Notes under the pieces: model-generated | Seen by the model: only the letters and a program-made list of their open reading frames with translations | What the model was told of the DNA's origin: nothing | Database searches by the model: none | In this document: in pieces, positions 13,791 through 25,599 of the stretch | Layout of the letters: the number at the start of each line of letters is the position of its first letter | How positions within the stretch are numbered: position 1 is the first letter of the stretch | Translations under genes and position numbers: made by a program | Origin: Burhinus oedicnemus | Lineage: Eukaryota > Chordata > Aves > Charadriiformes > Burhinidae | Assembly: GCA_008921705.1 (NCBI GenBank) | Contig: VFFE01009145.1 | Coordinates: 149,934-213,933 of the forward strand | Reading direction: 5' to 3' | DNA length: 64,000 bases

Positions 13791-13820
13791 ATGCATGCCT
13801 GGGGAAGAGGAGCTGCCTAA
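13791..13820 (+). promoter_or_regulatory. uORF in the DSEL leader ending just before the start codon
   Basis: ATG at 13,791 opens a nine-codon frame that stops with TAA at 13,818-13,820, six bases before the DSEL ATG. Further minimal uORFs are visible upstream, for example ATG-Pro-stop at 13,561-13,569 and a 12-codon frame from 13,517. Such clusters commonly reduce translation of the main frame. Translation of these frames is not shown by the sequence. Confidence 0.5.
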
Positions 13821-13894
13821 TGGATCATGGCTCTGATGTTCATGGGGCATACTTTATTTCTAGCATTAACGATGTTTGCTGCCTGCACTTTTGA
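13820..13894 (+). promoter_or_regulatory. Overlapping out-of-frame uORF across the DSEL start
   Basis: The TAA of the preceding uORF overlaps an ATG (TAATG) at 13,820. This opens a 24-codon frame that overlaps the DSEL start in another frame and stops at 13,892-13,894. Its context has C at -3 and G at +4, weaker than the DSEL ATG, which has A at -3 and G at +4. Leaky scanning would therefore favour the DSEL start. Confidence 0.45.
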
Positions 13895-16800
13895 AGAATC
13901 TGTAAGCAACTATTCTGACTGGGTGACTTTCACAGATAACGTAGATCGATATGAAAAACAGCAACTTGAAGGTCTTAGTGCTGAGCAGAAGCTGAAAAAA
14001 ACAGTTCTTCATCCAAGCTTGTATTTCGACGCTGAAGATGTCCAGGCACTGAGGCAGAAGGCTCATACAAGCCATTTGCATCTGTTTAGAGCCATCAGAA
14101 GTGCAGTCACAGTTATGCTATCCAACCCATCATACTACCTACCTCCACCCAAGCACGTTGATTTTGCTGCAAAGTGGAATGAGATTTATGGTAACAATCT
14201 GCCACCTCTAGCATTTTATTGTTTGCTGTGCCCTGAAGATAAAGCTGCTTTTGATTTTGCTCTAGAATATATGGATAGAATGACTGGCTACAAAAACTGG
14301 TTGGTTGAGAATGCACCTGGAGATGAAGTGCCACTCGGCCACTCCCTAACAGGATTTGCCACTGCTTTTGACTTCTTGTATCATTCACTGGAAAATGAAA
14401 GAAGGCAGAAATACCTGGAGAAGATACAGTCTGTAAGCGAGGAAATGTATGAGTACTCAAAGGTTCGTTCCTGGGGGAAGCAGCTTCTCCATAATCATCA
14501 AGCAACCAATATGCTTGCTTTGCTTATTGGAGCTTTAGTTGCAGGGGTGGACAAAGGATCTCAGGCAAATATTTGGAAACACACTGTTGTTGATGTGATG
14601 GAGAAAACAATGTTTCTGCTCAATCATATTGTAGATGGGTCTCTGGATGAGGGAGTAGCTTACGGGAGTTACACAGCCAAGTCAGTAACCCAGTACGTTT
14701 TCCTGGCCCAGCGCCACTTTGGTATTAACAACTTGGAGAATAACTGGCTCAAAATGCACTTTTGGTTTTACTATGCCACCCTGTTACCAGGCTTTCAGAG
14801 GACTGTGGGTGTAGCGGATTCTAATTACAACTGGTTTTATGGTCCTGAGAGCCAACTGGTGTTCTTGGATAAGTTTGTCATGAAGAATGGAGCTGGCAAC
14901 TGGCTGGCACAGCAGATTAGAAAACACAGACCCAAGGATGGGCCAATGGTGCCATCCACTGCGCAGAGGTGGAGTACACTACACACTGAATTTATTTGGT
15001 ATGCTGCTGAAATCACTCCTCAGCCACCTCCTGATTATGGTACTGCTAAAATGCATGTGTTTCCTAACTGGGGAGTTGTTACTTATGGGGCTGGGTTGCC
15101 AAACAGTCAGACAAACACCTTTGTGTCCTTTAAGTCTGGAAAACTTGGTGGACGTGCTGTCTATGATATTGTTCATTTTCAACCGTATGCCTGGATTGAT
15201 GGGTGGAGAAGTTTCAATCCGGGACATGAACATCCTGATCAGAACTCTTTCACTTTTGCTCCCAATGGACAGGTGTTTGTATCTGAGGCTCTTTATGGAC
15301 CTAAACTCAGCCACCTGAACAATGTCTTGGTCTTTGCTCCATCTCCTACGAGCCAGTGCAACCAGCCTTGGGAGGGACAGCTTGGTGAGTGTGCCCAGTG
15401 GCTGAAGTGGATTGGCGATGAGGTTGAAGACTCAACTGGAGAAATTATAACAGCCTCCCAGGCTGGAGACATGATGTTTGTGAGTGGTGAGGCAGTATCT
15501 GCTTACACATCAGCAATGAAATTGAAAAGTGTGTATCGCGTTTTGCTGCTCTTAAATTCTCAGACATTGTTAGTGGTAGACCACATCGAGAAGGAGGAAG
15601 ACTCTCCTGTTAATTCTGTCAGTGCCTTTTTTCATAATCTTGACATTGATTTTAAATATATACCCTATAAATTTAAGAACAAATACAATGGAGCTATGAT
15701 GGATGTGTGGGATGCCCACTACAAGATGTTTTGGTTTGATCATCATGGGAGTAGTCCTGTTGCTAGGATACAGGAGGCAGAACAAGCTGCTGAATTCAAA
15801 AAGCGATGGACTCAGTTTGTAAATGTTACCTTTCCAATGAAAAACGCGCTTACAAGGATTGTTTACCTTTTCTATGGCCCATATGTCAATGTTTCTAACT
15901 GCAGACTTATAGATAATGCAAAATCCGGCTTTCAGATTTCGCTCAGTGTCAACAACACTGAAAATACCATTTCCGTTGTGACTGAATATCAGAATTTAAA
16001 GACAAGGTTCGATTACTTGGGATTTGGTGGTTTTGCCAAAGTAGTTCACGAAAACAAAGTGACCAAGTTTGGTCTAGGTACTGAATCTGTGGAAAACCAG
16101 ATAAAAAATAATAGGGTGGTTTTCCCATTTGGATTCAAAGTGAACATAATTGCAGGGTTAATTTTGGGTGTTAGTTTGGTCATACTGGCTTTTCAGTGGC
16201 GGTTTTACATATCCTTCAGTAAAATGTTGCGCTGGATCCTGATACTGGTTGTCACACTGTGGCTTATTGAATTGGTGGATGTGTGGAGCGTGTGTACTCA
16301 GCCCATCTGTGCAAAATGGAGCAGTGACATGACAAGGCTAGAACACGATAAAGGCAATAAAGCCAAACAATTAGAAGGAAACCCTGTTGTTTTGCCAGAT
16401 GTGATCATTACTTCACTTCCTGCTTCTGGAGCAGAAATTTTAAAACAGCTGTTTTTCAACAGCAGTGATTTCTTATACATCAGAATACCTACACCCTATC
16501 TTGAAATTCCGGAGACTGAATTTGAAATTGATTCCTTTGTAGATCCATGTGAATGGAAGGTTTCTGATGTCCGGAACGGTCATTTTCGTCTTATCCAAGG
16601 GTGGCTCCAGTCTCTAGTTCGAGGCACAAAATTACATTTACAAAACATTCATTTATATGAAGCCAGCAGAAGTAAAATTGCTCAGCATTCTGCCATAAGC
16701 AAGGACAAAAGGAAAAGATCCAAAAAGAGAGAATCTCTATCAGAGCAAAGAAGCAGGGCAAGAGGGAGTCAAGATAAAGATGCTGAATATATTAGGGAAC

Positions 16801-17477
16801 TGAGAAGGCACCTCGTCTATTATCCTAATGCACGACCTCTGCTTAGTTTAAGTAGCGGGAGCTGGACATTAAAGCTTCCCTTCTTTCAGGAAATCCTAGG
16901 ACCGTCAATGAGAGCGTTATATGTAGTAAGGGATCCACGGGCGTGGATCTATTCAATGTTGTACAAAAATAAGCCAAGCCTTTACTCCTTGAAAAATGTT
17001 CCGCAACGCTTGGCTGCAATGTTTAAAGGGGAAAATGGTAAAGGAAGATGTAGTTTAAATGAAGGCTATGCCTTTGAATATGAATCATTAAGAAAAGAAC
17101 TTTCAAATTCTAATTCAAACGCTGTTTCTGTGTTGTCCTATTTATGGCTAGCAAATACAGCAGCAGCACTGAGGATAAATGGGGACTTGCAGCCAACAAA
17201 TTACCAGCTGGTCAAGTTTGAAGATATTGTGAGCTTTCCTCAGAAGACGGCTGAAACAATTTTTGCCTTTCTTGGTATTCCTCTTCCTCCTGCTAGCTTA
17301 AACCAAATATTATTTGCCACCTCCACCAGTCTTTTCTATCTTCCTTATGAAGGGGAAATTTCACCAAGTAGCATTCATGCCTGGAAAAAAAACATGCCCA
17401 ATGAAGAGATTAGACGGATTGAAGATATCTGTTGTTCTCTAATGGACCACTTAGGATACCCAAAGTTTATAGAATAA
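13827..17477 (+). CDS. DSEL: Dermatan sulfate epimerase-like protein (DS-epimerase 2), complete single-exon coding region
   Basis: The 1216-residue protein follows human DSEL over its full length, including the conserved start and the C-terminal YPKF ending. The family converts D-glucuronic acid to L-iduronic acid in chondroitin chains, making dermatan sulfate in the ER/Golgi lumen. Residues 1 to about 20 form a signal-like hydrophobic segment. The epimerase half carries HNHQ (222-225), YGSYT (279-283) and GHEHPDQ (466-472). By position, His224, Tyr279 or Tyr282, and His469 correspond to the His/Tyr/His catalytic set reported for DSE. Hydrophobic segments at about 772-794 and 803-817 are probable membrane spans. 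The C-terminal sulfotransferase-like domain shows a PAPS 5'-phosphosulfate loop region ([11 protein letters not shown], from 863) and a 3'-phosphate motif RDPRAW (1035-1040); activity of this domain is not firmly established in the family. A Lys/Arg-rich linker (about 959-983) lies within it. The ATG has a strong context. The reading frame is intact, with no introns, as in other vertebrates. Confidence 0.98.
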   Translation: MALMFMGHTLFLALTMFAACTFEESVSNYSDWVTFTDNVDRYEKQQLEGLSAEQKLKKTVLHPSLYFDAEDVQALRQKAHTSHLHLFRAIRSAVTVMLSNPSYYLPPPKHVDFAAKWNEIYGNNLPPLAFYCLLCPEDKAAFDFALEYMDRMTGYKNWLVENAPGDEVPLGHSLTGFATAFDFLYHSLENERRQKYLEKIQSVSEEMYEYSKVRSWGKQLLHNHQATNMLALLIGALVAGVDKGSQANIWKHTVVDVMEKTMFLLNHIVDGSLDEGVAYGSYTAKSVTQYVFLAQRHFGINNLENNWLKMHFWFYYATLLPGFQRTVGVADSNYNWFYGPESQLVFLDKFVMKNGAGNWLAQQIRKHRPKDGPMVPSTAQRWSTLHTEFIWYAAEITPQPPPDYGTAKMHVFPNWGVVTYGAGLPNSQTNTFVSFKSGKLGGRAVYDIVHFQPYAWIDGWRSFNPGHEHPDQNSFTFAPNGQVFVSEALYGPKLSHLNNVLVFAPSPTSQCNQPWEGQLGECAQWLKWIGDEVEDSTGEIITASQAGDMMFVSGEAVSAYTSAMKLKSVYRVLLLLNSQTLLVVDHIEKEEDSPVNSVSAFFHNLDIDFKYIPYKFKNKYNGAMMDVWDAHYKMFWFDHHGSSPVARIQEAEQAAEFKKRWTQFVNVTFPMKNALTRIVYLFYGPYVNVSNCRLIDNAKSGFQISLSVNNTENTISVVTEYQNLKTRFDYLGFGGFAKVVHENKVTKFGLGTESVENQIKNNRVVFPFGFKVNIIAGLILGVSLVILAFQWRFYISFSKMLRWILILVVTLWLIELVDVWSVCTQPICAKWSSDMTRLEHDKGNKAKQLEGNPVVLPDVIITSLPASGAEILKQLFFNSSDFLYIRIPTPYLEIPETEFEIDSFVDPCEWKVSDVRNGHFRLIQGWLQSLVRGTKLHLQNIHLYEASRSKIAQHSAISKDKRKRSKKRESLSEQRSRARGSQDKDAEYIRELRRHLVYYPNARPLLSLSSGSWTLKLPFFQEILGPSMRALYVVRDPRAWIYSMLYKNKPSLYSLKNVPQRLAAMFKGENGKGRCSLNEGYAFEYESLRKELSNSNSNAVSVLSYLWLANTAAALRINGDLQPTNYQLVKFEDIVSFPQKTAETIFAFLGIPLPPASLNQILFATSTSLFYLPYEGEISPSSIHAWKKNMPNEEIRRIEDICCSLMDHLGYPKFIE

Positions 17478-17730
17478 ATGCTGCCGGTCAGCAGAAATTT
17501 GCACTAATGATCTCTGGTTCCCAATTTGTGGGTAAATATTACAGAAGTTTGTTTATTCTTGTAAAATATGTACAGTCTGCTACTTTCAAAGAGATTATTT
17601 TAAGAAAAAGATAGTTGTTCTTGCAAGTGTGGGGTTTTTTGTTTTGTTTTGTTTTTTAAAAAACATTTGTAACTACTTTTGCTGCCTTTCAAAAAAAGCT
17701 GTGTGAACCTTTGTAGAACTACCAGCTGGG

Positions 17731-17810
17731 GACTCAATAGCTCAGGGGATTAGTAATAGAATATGGAGCTTTTCACCTCCAGCTCACCAGTTTGACTCCA
17801 GCTCAAGTGG
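17731..17810 (+). repeat. Possible tRNA-derived SINE relic in the DSEL 3' UTR
   Basis: The segment contains tagctcagggg at 17,738-17,748, which fits an RNA polymerase III A box. At 17,789-17,799 it has agtttgactcc, close to the B box consensus GGTTCGANTCC. The 51-base spacing is near that of a tRNA gene. No cloverleaf is preserved, so it is not a functional tRNA. An old SINE head exapted into, or simply fossilised in, the UTR is the best reading. Confidence 0.35.
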
Positions 17811-18595
17811 TTAGTTCCTGAAAGTACTTACCATCTGATGATTGCAGGACAGCTTATATGAAGTTAAACTGGTTAAACTGGCCCAGTTCCCAGTGGTGAT
17901 AATTAGCCCCTTTGGACAGGTTTACTGATGCGTTCTGTCTGTGTCTCACTGGTCACTATAGTGGTGCAAAATAAACATAAGCTGAGATTTAAAGGCTGTT
18001 TGGCATCCCATCAGCAGGAGGAAACAGTCAGAACATTTGAGTCAATCTAGTTCCTTATTTACAGTCTCAGTAGACAGGCCCAGGACTGGAATGGACGTGG
18101 ATATTGAATATCATTATAGGATATGGTTGCTTCAGCTCAGAGATGTGGCACTTAAATTGGGTTTTGTGCTTTGATGAAAGGGAAGACTTCAATCTCCGTG
18201 CCTGACAACGTGCTACCCTTTGTGAGCCTGAAGTAAGCTATCCAGAGAAAAAGAAAAAGGGATAAATTCTAAGAAACCAATAAGATCTCCTAAACGAGCA
18301 GTTAAATTTGGAGAAGATTTTGTGTAGTTTTGACCTGCCTCAACCTAACTTTGTTTTGCAGGTTGTTAACATCTTGGCTCCTTGCACTGCTTTATCCTAT
18401 ACCTCTTGTCTAAGAGGTTCTGCAAGGATTTTCTCTTTTTGAGTGAGACTCTTCCATCCTTCTTTATTGTAACACATTTCTCTGCTGATTCTTGTGCATA
18501 ATTTCACTGAGACCAGTACAAATATTTGATGTCATTGTCAATGGCTTATTGTTGATGTCTGCATAAAATAGCAATCTGAGATTTAGAAGATCTTA

Positions 18596-18601
18596 AATAA
18601 A
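18596..18601 (+). terminator. Candidate DSEL poly(A) signal
   Basis: A canonical AATAAA is followed within about 10-35 bases by a GT-rich element (ccaggtctgtgttgctg, then gggatgttttgcc). This matches a cleavage and polyadenylation site. An earlier AATAAA at 17,970-17,975 is an alternative. Confidence 0.45.
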
Positions 18602-19743
18602 TGTCCAGGTCTGTGTTGCTGAGGGATGTTTTGCCTTTCTGTATGAAGAATTTCTGAAGGACAACCATTGCTAACCTCGGGTGTTCTTTCAGAGAGGGAG
18701 AAATCTGAAAATCACCCATCCCTCAGCCATCTCACATTTGAGTGATGTTTCCCTGCAGTAAACTATTTCAAAAGTTGTCTGATTTTTATCATGATTGGTG
18801 TTTCTTTAACATGGTGCTGTAATATGATACGGGTTTGGAAACAGATAGGCTTGATAGGATAGATGTGTCTTTGTCACAGCTTATTTTCTTCTTGAGTCAC
18901 GCTCTGGTTGCGCATGCCCATTAAGAAAAAAAAATCCCATTTCCTAATTTAACTTGCTCAGCATTCCTTGGAAATGCATGCATATTATAAATGTCTGCAG
19001 ATGTGTAAATCAGATCACAAAGAGACATCTGTTTCCTTTACCATCTGTTTTTTATTATAAATGGAATTGTCTTGAAATATGCCTCAGTTGGTTTGTGGGA
19101 GCTGGGATCAGAGTTTTGGCTTATTATATTGAAATATGCATGTAATTACTGTTTATTTGGGTGGTAAGCATTAGACAATGTCAAAAGTGCAGTGAGTTTC
19201 TTCATACAGATTACAGGTACCCTTGCTGATTTTCAATATAAAGGAGTTCTTGCCTTTCCTTCCAATCTTACTATTATGGCCCTGTCTTACCCTGCTGTCT
19301 TGTCCCTCCCATACGTACATTTCACATCCTTTGGAGCACGTAGTGATATCTCATTATGACCTAGATAAAAATAGCTCTTTCTCGGCTGGTCATTAATATG
19401 TCAAAATAGGCCTCTAGCACAATAAAGCTATTGATATTTTGCGGTCTCATTAACCATAACTTCACTGTTATTTACTAGCAGCAGTTGTTTTTTCCCCCGT
19501 CAGTCCTAGGTCTCACCCCTGGCTAGATGGAATGCCATGTTAAAGGAAATATTAAACAAGTTAATATACACTGACGTGTTAGTGAAACTTTGGTTTCCAA
19601 GTATCATTCTCTCAAATTGGCTTCTCTCTGAAGCCGTTTTTGATCATATGTTTAAAAAAAACCCCAAGTATTGGTGTCTGTATGGTCTGTACTTGACAGA
19701 ATAAGTTTCATCATTTTCCTTTTATTTCCAGGATTTACACTCT

Positions 19744-19789
19744 AGAATCAGAACAAATAAAAAGGCAGAATCAGAACAAATAAAAAGGC
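19744..19789. repeat. Perfect 23-bp tandem duplication
   Basis: Two identical abutting 23-base units lie at 19,744-19,766 and 19,767-19,789, each starting agaatcagaacaaataaa. Each copy carries an AATAAA-like word (caaataaa), but there is no nearby gene end. Confidence 0.95.
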
Positions 19790-22700
19790 TTTTCTCTGTC
19801 AGATGTTTTAGGGCAGCGGAAGGTAAGAATTAAGACTGGCTGTGTGTTTGTGGAAGTAGAAAGAGACCTTAAAATCGCTTCCTGAAAGTGCCATATAGAA
19901 TGCAACAATGGCCTATAAACTAACTTTTTGTTTGTTTTTGAGGAGTTAGGGTGGATAGAATGGTCTGTTGGGAGCATCATCTGGGCTGCTTTTGGAATAC
20001 AGGTTATCCTATGCACTTACCTTCATAATAGTGTCATTGCTGTCATTAATACATGCAAGATTTAGGAGCTATTTCTTTTCTGTACTGTACTTTCCCAGTT
20101 CAAAGAATGCATCATTCAGATTTTGTTGCATTGTGTGTCCTTATACAGATGTAAAAAGGTAGAGGAGAACTCTGTTCTTTATTTTTAGATCTTCTTGTGA
20201 GGGCAAATGCATTAAAATCATTATGCTAAAAAAACGTAAAAGGAAGAGCAGTGTCTTTGAAAACAACAGGGTAGGAATGCCTAAGATATGGAAAGTCTCC
20301 AATTTTCAGTCAAATAATTGTTTTGTTGAGTTCTAGATGATAAGTTACATGACCACTTCACCAAAGTTGGTACCAGACAGAAGCTATCCCAGCTATGAAG
20401 TCGAATGACTATGTGTTGAGATTGTGGCCTTCTACCTGTATGAATAGCAACCCAAGACACGGCAGAAAGCTGAATAAACAGGCATATGGTTGATGAGAAT
20501 GCCCACTAAAAGATGAAGATCTGGGACTTCGTAGAGTAAATTTCAGTGGCACCATCCATAAAATGACAGTTGTGGTATGGAGAAGCAGGAATACTGTGGA
20601 CACCTGGTGATAAAAAAATGAAAAATAAACTTGCCTTTGCCTATTAAAGAATAAATTCCAATTTTATGTCTGTGCTGACCTTAAGTCAAATAGGTCATTA
20701 AACAGATCTTTTCTTATGCAAGTTGTTCCAATTGAGACTAGTGTGGCTCCATGTATGAAGAATATGAGTGCAATTTTATAATATGAAATTATTTTGTAGG
20801 TGTGCAGAGATCCTCAAAATTCCCTTCTGTCACTAGTATCCAGAGGGAGAACGGTCACTACATAGACAAAGACATTAACCTCCCCTTTCTCCATATAGTA
20901 ATGTTTAAGACTGTCAGTAATATTTGAGAATTGTTAGGCCTTTTTGAAAAGCGTGTCTGTTTAGGTACATTATATTGAAGAGTGTTCTGGCACTTTCAGT
21001 TGCGCTTTCATAAAGATGCTCATGAAAACTAGTCTCAGTGCTTTACCTTAACTTTGCTTCCTTTTTCTCGCTGTGTTAAATGTTGATAATACCATATTGG
21101 ACAGTTCAAACTACAACATGGTACAATCAACTACAATTATGAGACAGCTAAGATTTTGACATATTTTAAAAAGGCAGGCTTACATCTGAATCATATTTGG
21201 AAGCCTAAGAAAAATAAGCGCCGAGGAAAACATTTCAGTTATTTACTTACTTCGTAACTAAGTGACATTGGCCCTGGATAGATGGACATGGGTCTTGGCT
21301 TTCAGAGTTCTATCAAATTGCATGAATCTATAGTCTCTGAGCATACCTAAATGCCTCTATTGCTCCCGGTAGGCTTTTTCCAAGAGTGACGTCTGTGGAG
21401 AGGAGCCTCAGTATCATGGACAGATTGGTTCCTTTCACCCTCTTAGCACGCAGTTGGCATGCAGTCCTTGTCAGATTTATGTTTGAACAGTTAATTTGCC
21501 AGATCTAGAGCTGAATTTTTGTACAAGATCCTCAATTATATGTAAAATGTATGGCACAATTCATTTGACAGTGTAATACTACTCTGATAGTGTTAGAATG
21601 CAAATCAAACAAAAAATGCACTTCAGGTATTATAAAATTATTGGTAACTGATTGGTAAAGCTGCAGTCATGGATCAGATTTTTTTTTTTAACCATAAAAA
21701 TGGTTTCACTTGCTGTTGAAGCTTAATGATGTGACTGCTAGGGGAGTCCTGGCTCTGCCTGACAACCAATTATTTCCATTGTTAGTCTTAGAGACACCAT
21801 TAATTTGATGAACGTGAACATACATGATCTGGAATATAATACTGCACTTGCTGAAAACATTTGAAGTGTACAATCCAAGATTAAGAATAAAAATATGTTA
21901 CCTCAATATTTCTGTACGTTGCAAAAATTAGCCCCTTTGTGAGTGGCCCATGTGTTAGGTTCCATATGTTAGTATATTTTATAATTAGAAACTGTCATAT
22001 TTATTTAAATGACTTAGATGTAATTTATCAAAATGATTTCTTTTTAATTACATATAAAATTGTTTTCTTCAAGAGAATAAGTACTGGATCTTAACACTTC
22101 TATGATCGGGTCATCGTAAGCTTTCCTTCCTTTCTCTGGGATGCTTTGGTTCAGATTAAAACCTTTGTTTCTATCTCATAACGAATGGGCCGTTTTCTGA
22201 ATGAGGAGTCTGTCTGGAGACTCTTACAGTCTCAAATGGAGTATCAGTGGAGTATCATGGACTATGAGTCCTGGATCAAATCCCTAAATTGTGAGCTGTT
22301 CAGAATTGGGCTATAAGTGGAATGATGCCTAGCTGACTGAAATGAATGTTGTACCTTTGACTTCAACAGGGCCAAAAATACTGTCATCTACTATCATCAA
22401 ACTATTATCATCTACTTAGCCTGAATATTCCAAAACAACAGAAATTACAGGAAGCAAATACCTCAAACGGTCATGAAAGATTACCGTTCTTGTTATTTGA
22501 TGAAAAAGGAAATGCATTTTAATAATGTAAAGAATATAAATTGCTCTGTAACCCTAATCAAAGCTACCTGTAGGCTGTCTGATAAATTTATAAACTCCTA
22601 AAAGGAAGTATAGAAACAAACAGATATTCAAAATAATGTACAAATCACAGTTTCAAATGTCAGGACTTTGATTTTCTTTAGTGAGGAGAAATCTGCTGGT

Positions 22701-25279
22701 ATGTGATCTACACTGTTCTCATAAAGGATGTGAATGGATAATCTTGTACTGTGTCAGAAAATACTTAATAATGGGAACATGCTGTTTCGCATTACCAAAA
22801 TGATACTGTTTTAAATTAAACTATACATCTTTTGAGCTGACAATATGCTGAGAGTTATATGTGATGTAGGAGAACAAGGACAGTCTGATTTCCTTCACAC
22901 CTGTCTGACACAGAATAATTTCTGAAAGGTACTTCATTTATGCTGGTATAAACTCAACATTTAGTTTACCATCTTTACTGAGAAAGATATTGTGGTGTTT
23001 AAGAAAACGACCTGAATTAATCTATCTCATATTAGGTAATTTAATCTTCACACCTAAGTAAGGAGCATTGTCACTCTAGAATCAATAGAAACTGAGTGTC
23101 GCCTTCAAAGGTAAATCAGATATTGCTTACCTCTTTGTAAATCCTCAAAAGCCAAGGGTGACTAAACTCTTACTTTAGATGCCCACTGAAAGGCCTCAAA
23201 GGAAGTAGGGTGGATTTGGCTTTACATGTGTATGGCCTTACATCTAAATAGGTTTCTGTGTCTGAGCAGTTCCAGTGCATACACTGTCCAAACAAAATTT
23301 TATGAAACATCCTGCATAAAATAAAACTGTTAGTAAAATAATACTTCTGTGTTATCCTTTTTTTCTTTTTATTTTTTCCTTAAATTATTTCACTATGTAG
23401 GATATCACCAAACTTTGTGGTGTGCTCAAGTGTATGTATTTAGATTTTTAAAATACTGCTACTTTTGTTTGTTTTGAATGTGGGAACACTGTTATCTTTC
23501 AGAAAGCATTGATGGCAAGACCTGGTTCTGTCTGCCCTTGGATGCACAGTAAGTATGTTTGGTGTTAAGTAAAAGACCACAAAACAGCTGTATTCCTAGA
23601 ACAAAAAGAGTGATTTCGCTCTCAGTTATCAGGAACTGGACAACAGGTGCAATCCATAATTTTGAAGTCTCTTAGTCTATAAACTCTGTAGCTATATGCA
23701 AGCTGTATATTTAGAACAGTGCCTCTTCTGATTCCTGAACTATACCCAGGAATTTTTTTTGAGACTCATATTTGGCCCAAAGACCATTCTAACAATTTAA
23801 CAGTGTAGGTAAGCAAGTTCCAGTAGCCATTAATTTTCTCTTCTGTGTTTAATTAAAAAAAAAAAAAAAAGACACATAATCAAGTTATCTGGAATAACTG
23901 CAGCCATCTGGACCTCTCATTGAATATGTGCTGGCGCAGGCATTATCTATCAGATCCAGAGGCACTGGTGGTTCACATGCCTATTGCTGCTGCACCACTG
24001 CAGGTGCATCTGAGTTGCAACTAGTTTTCTGCAGCAGAGTTTTGCAGGTTTAACTAACTGATTTTTTTTTTCGTTTAATTTAGCAGAAGGTGCTTAGGAT
24101 ATATCTTAAACATAGGAGTAAGAATAAGACCTGATTCTATCTCTCCTGTGAACTTCAGCATGTTGTAAAGCAGTTTGGCATGTTTTTAAGTCTTGATGGG
24201 GTTATATTTAGCTGAGAAATAGGTTTAATGTTGGTTTTTTTCTGGAGGGTGTTAGCCCTGTGCCTTCTCTGTTAGTGGCTGCTGAATTATTTTGCAGTTG
24301 GTGGGCGGTATGTGCTTATCCTTTGTAACTCATCCTAGGTCTTGTCACTGTACTCTCACAAGTAATTTTTTTTTTTTTTTAACCTTCTGAATCTTGAACC
24401 CAACTTTGGCTTTTGGGAGAGTTACATGGAAAATGCCTATTATGATAGCAGTAACAAGGTGTGGTGTAAACAAGTATTGCTGTCTATTGCAAATTCTTTG
24501 ACAATATTTGTCTCCAGCTATTTTCTGAAAGGTTGTTCAAAGTGAATAAATCCGATGTACAAAGCTCAGAGGAAACTAATACCAAGAACATGATAAAAGG
24601 CAGACTGTCAGAGATAATAAATGTACACTTGTTTTTGTGAAAGCCATTAATATTTTCACTCTTAATTGCTATTCTAAGAGAGGAGTTGCTTACATTTTCT
24701 TTGGGGGTTTTGAGACCTTTTTGTGTTTCCATCCTACAGCTGACCTAGAAATAGATTTTATTCTATGTTTTCTGAATCTTAGTTTGAAATGTTAATTTTG
24801 TTATATTTTCTTGAACCTTCTGTTGTGTTGCAGGATGTTCCAGTCTATTATTTTCATCAATTGCATCCTACAGATGCCACTTGATTTCAAGAAACATAAT
24901 CTCAGACCTGGTGAGGACTGTGATAGTTACACAGAAAAGAACTGAGAAACAGGAGAAACAAAATGTTATGCTGCTGAAGAGAATAGACTTGAAAGCTTAT
25001 GTTGGAATATTTAGGTCTTAATGAGCTGCCATATCATGCACTATGAATGCCTGAATACTAGACTTTTTTACTCACTTTAACTGATCAGCTGAACACGGTC
25101 TGTTTCAAAATACCATAAGAGTACTGACAGAAAGATAAGTTAAAAGGAACTTTTGTTTAGATATATTTTGATTTTTATTTTTTTTCTTCAAAGCAGTGCT
25201 ATTCTTTTGTACTCCCAAGCTGTGTTAATTTGTAACTAGATAGCTATTACCCAGTGTAGTTCTATAACAACATTGTTGG

Positions 25280-25373
25280 CACCAAAGGATGCTTTTCAAT
25301 GAGAGGGTGGAGCTTTACCTGCTGGGTACAGATTCAGTATTGATGGTTTCTCAACTGCCAGCATCCTTTGGTG
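25280..25373. repeat. 14-bp perfect inverted repeat with 66-base spacer
   Basis: The arm caccaaaggatgct at 25,280-25,293 is exactly reverse-complemented at 25,360-25,373. The spacer shows no obvious second stem. It could be the remnant of a small hairpin element, a foldback (MITE-like) transposon, or a structured RNA. Confidence 0.7.
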
Positions 25374-25599
25374 ATGCATTGGAAAGAAAAGTGACTTCTG
25401 TAATAAAGAATTGTTTCATGTTAAAGAATGGACTGTACTGTTGCTAAATAAAAGAGAGGTGATGTGAAAACATGCATATTATAGACAGTCAAAATACTAT
25501 CAATTAGTCATGATTAAGTCAGTCTCAGATCTTTAAAAGTATGAGTGTAGCTCTCATCCTTTCCTCAGCCTAATTACTAACCTTCATGACTCCCTTCAA

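Larger units (their letters stand above)
17478..18640 (+). other. Probable DSEL 3' untranslated region
   Basis: AT-rich sequence directly follows the TAA stop. It includes a GTTTT-repeat tract near 17,632-17,656, a tRNA-like relic at 17,731-17,810 and AATAAA hexamers at 17,970 and 18,596. The 3' end is inferred only from the second hexamer. The family is known for long 3' UTRs, so transcription may run further. Confidence 0.5.
18641..25595. other. Intergenic DNA, no gene recognised
   Basis: AT-rich unique sequence with no convincing coding frame or RNA gene. Contents noted are a 23-bp tandem duplication at 19,744, homopolymer runs near 23,855-23,870 (A) and 24,366-24,380 (T), and a 14-bp perfect inverted repeat at 25,280-25,373. 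Part of it may be an extended DSEL 3' UTR. Confidence 0.65.

Noticed and set aside
14113..14505. 130-codon minus-strand open frame
   Set aside because: It lies entirely inside the DSEL coding region and is an antisense shadow.
14887..15318. 143-codon plus-strand open frame
   Set aside because: It is an out-of-frame shadow inside DSEL.
17473..17478. AATAAA overlapping the DSEL stop codon
   Set aside because: Using it would leave almost no 3' UTR, and no GT-rich downstream element is evident. It arises from the Glu codon, the stop and the next base.
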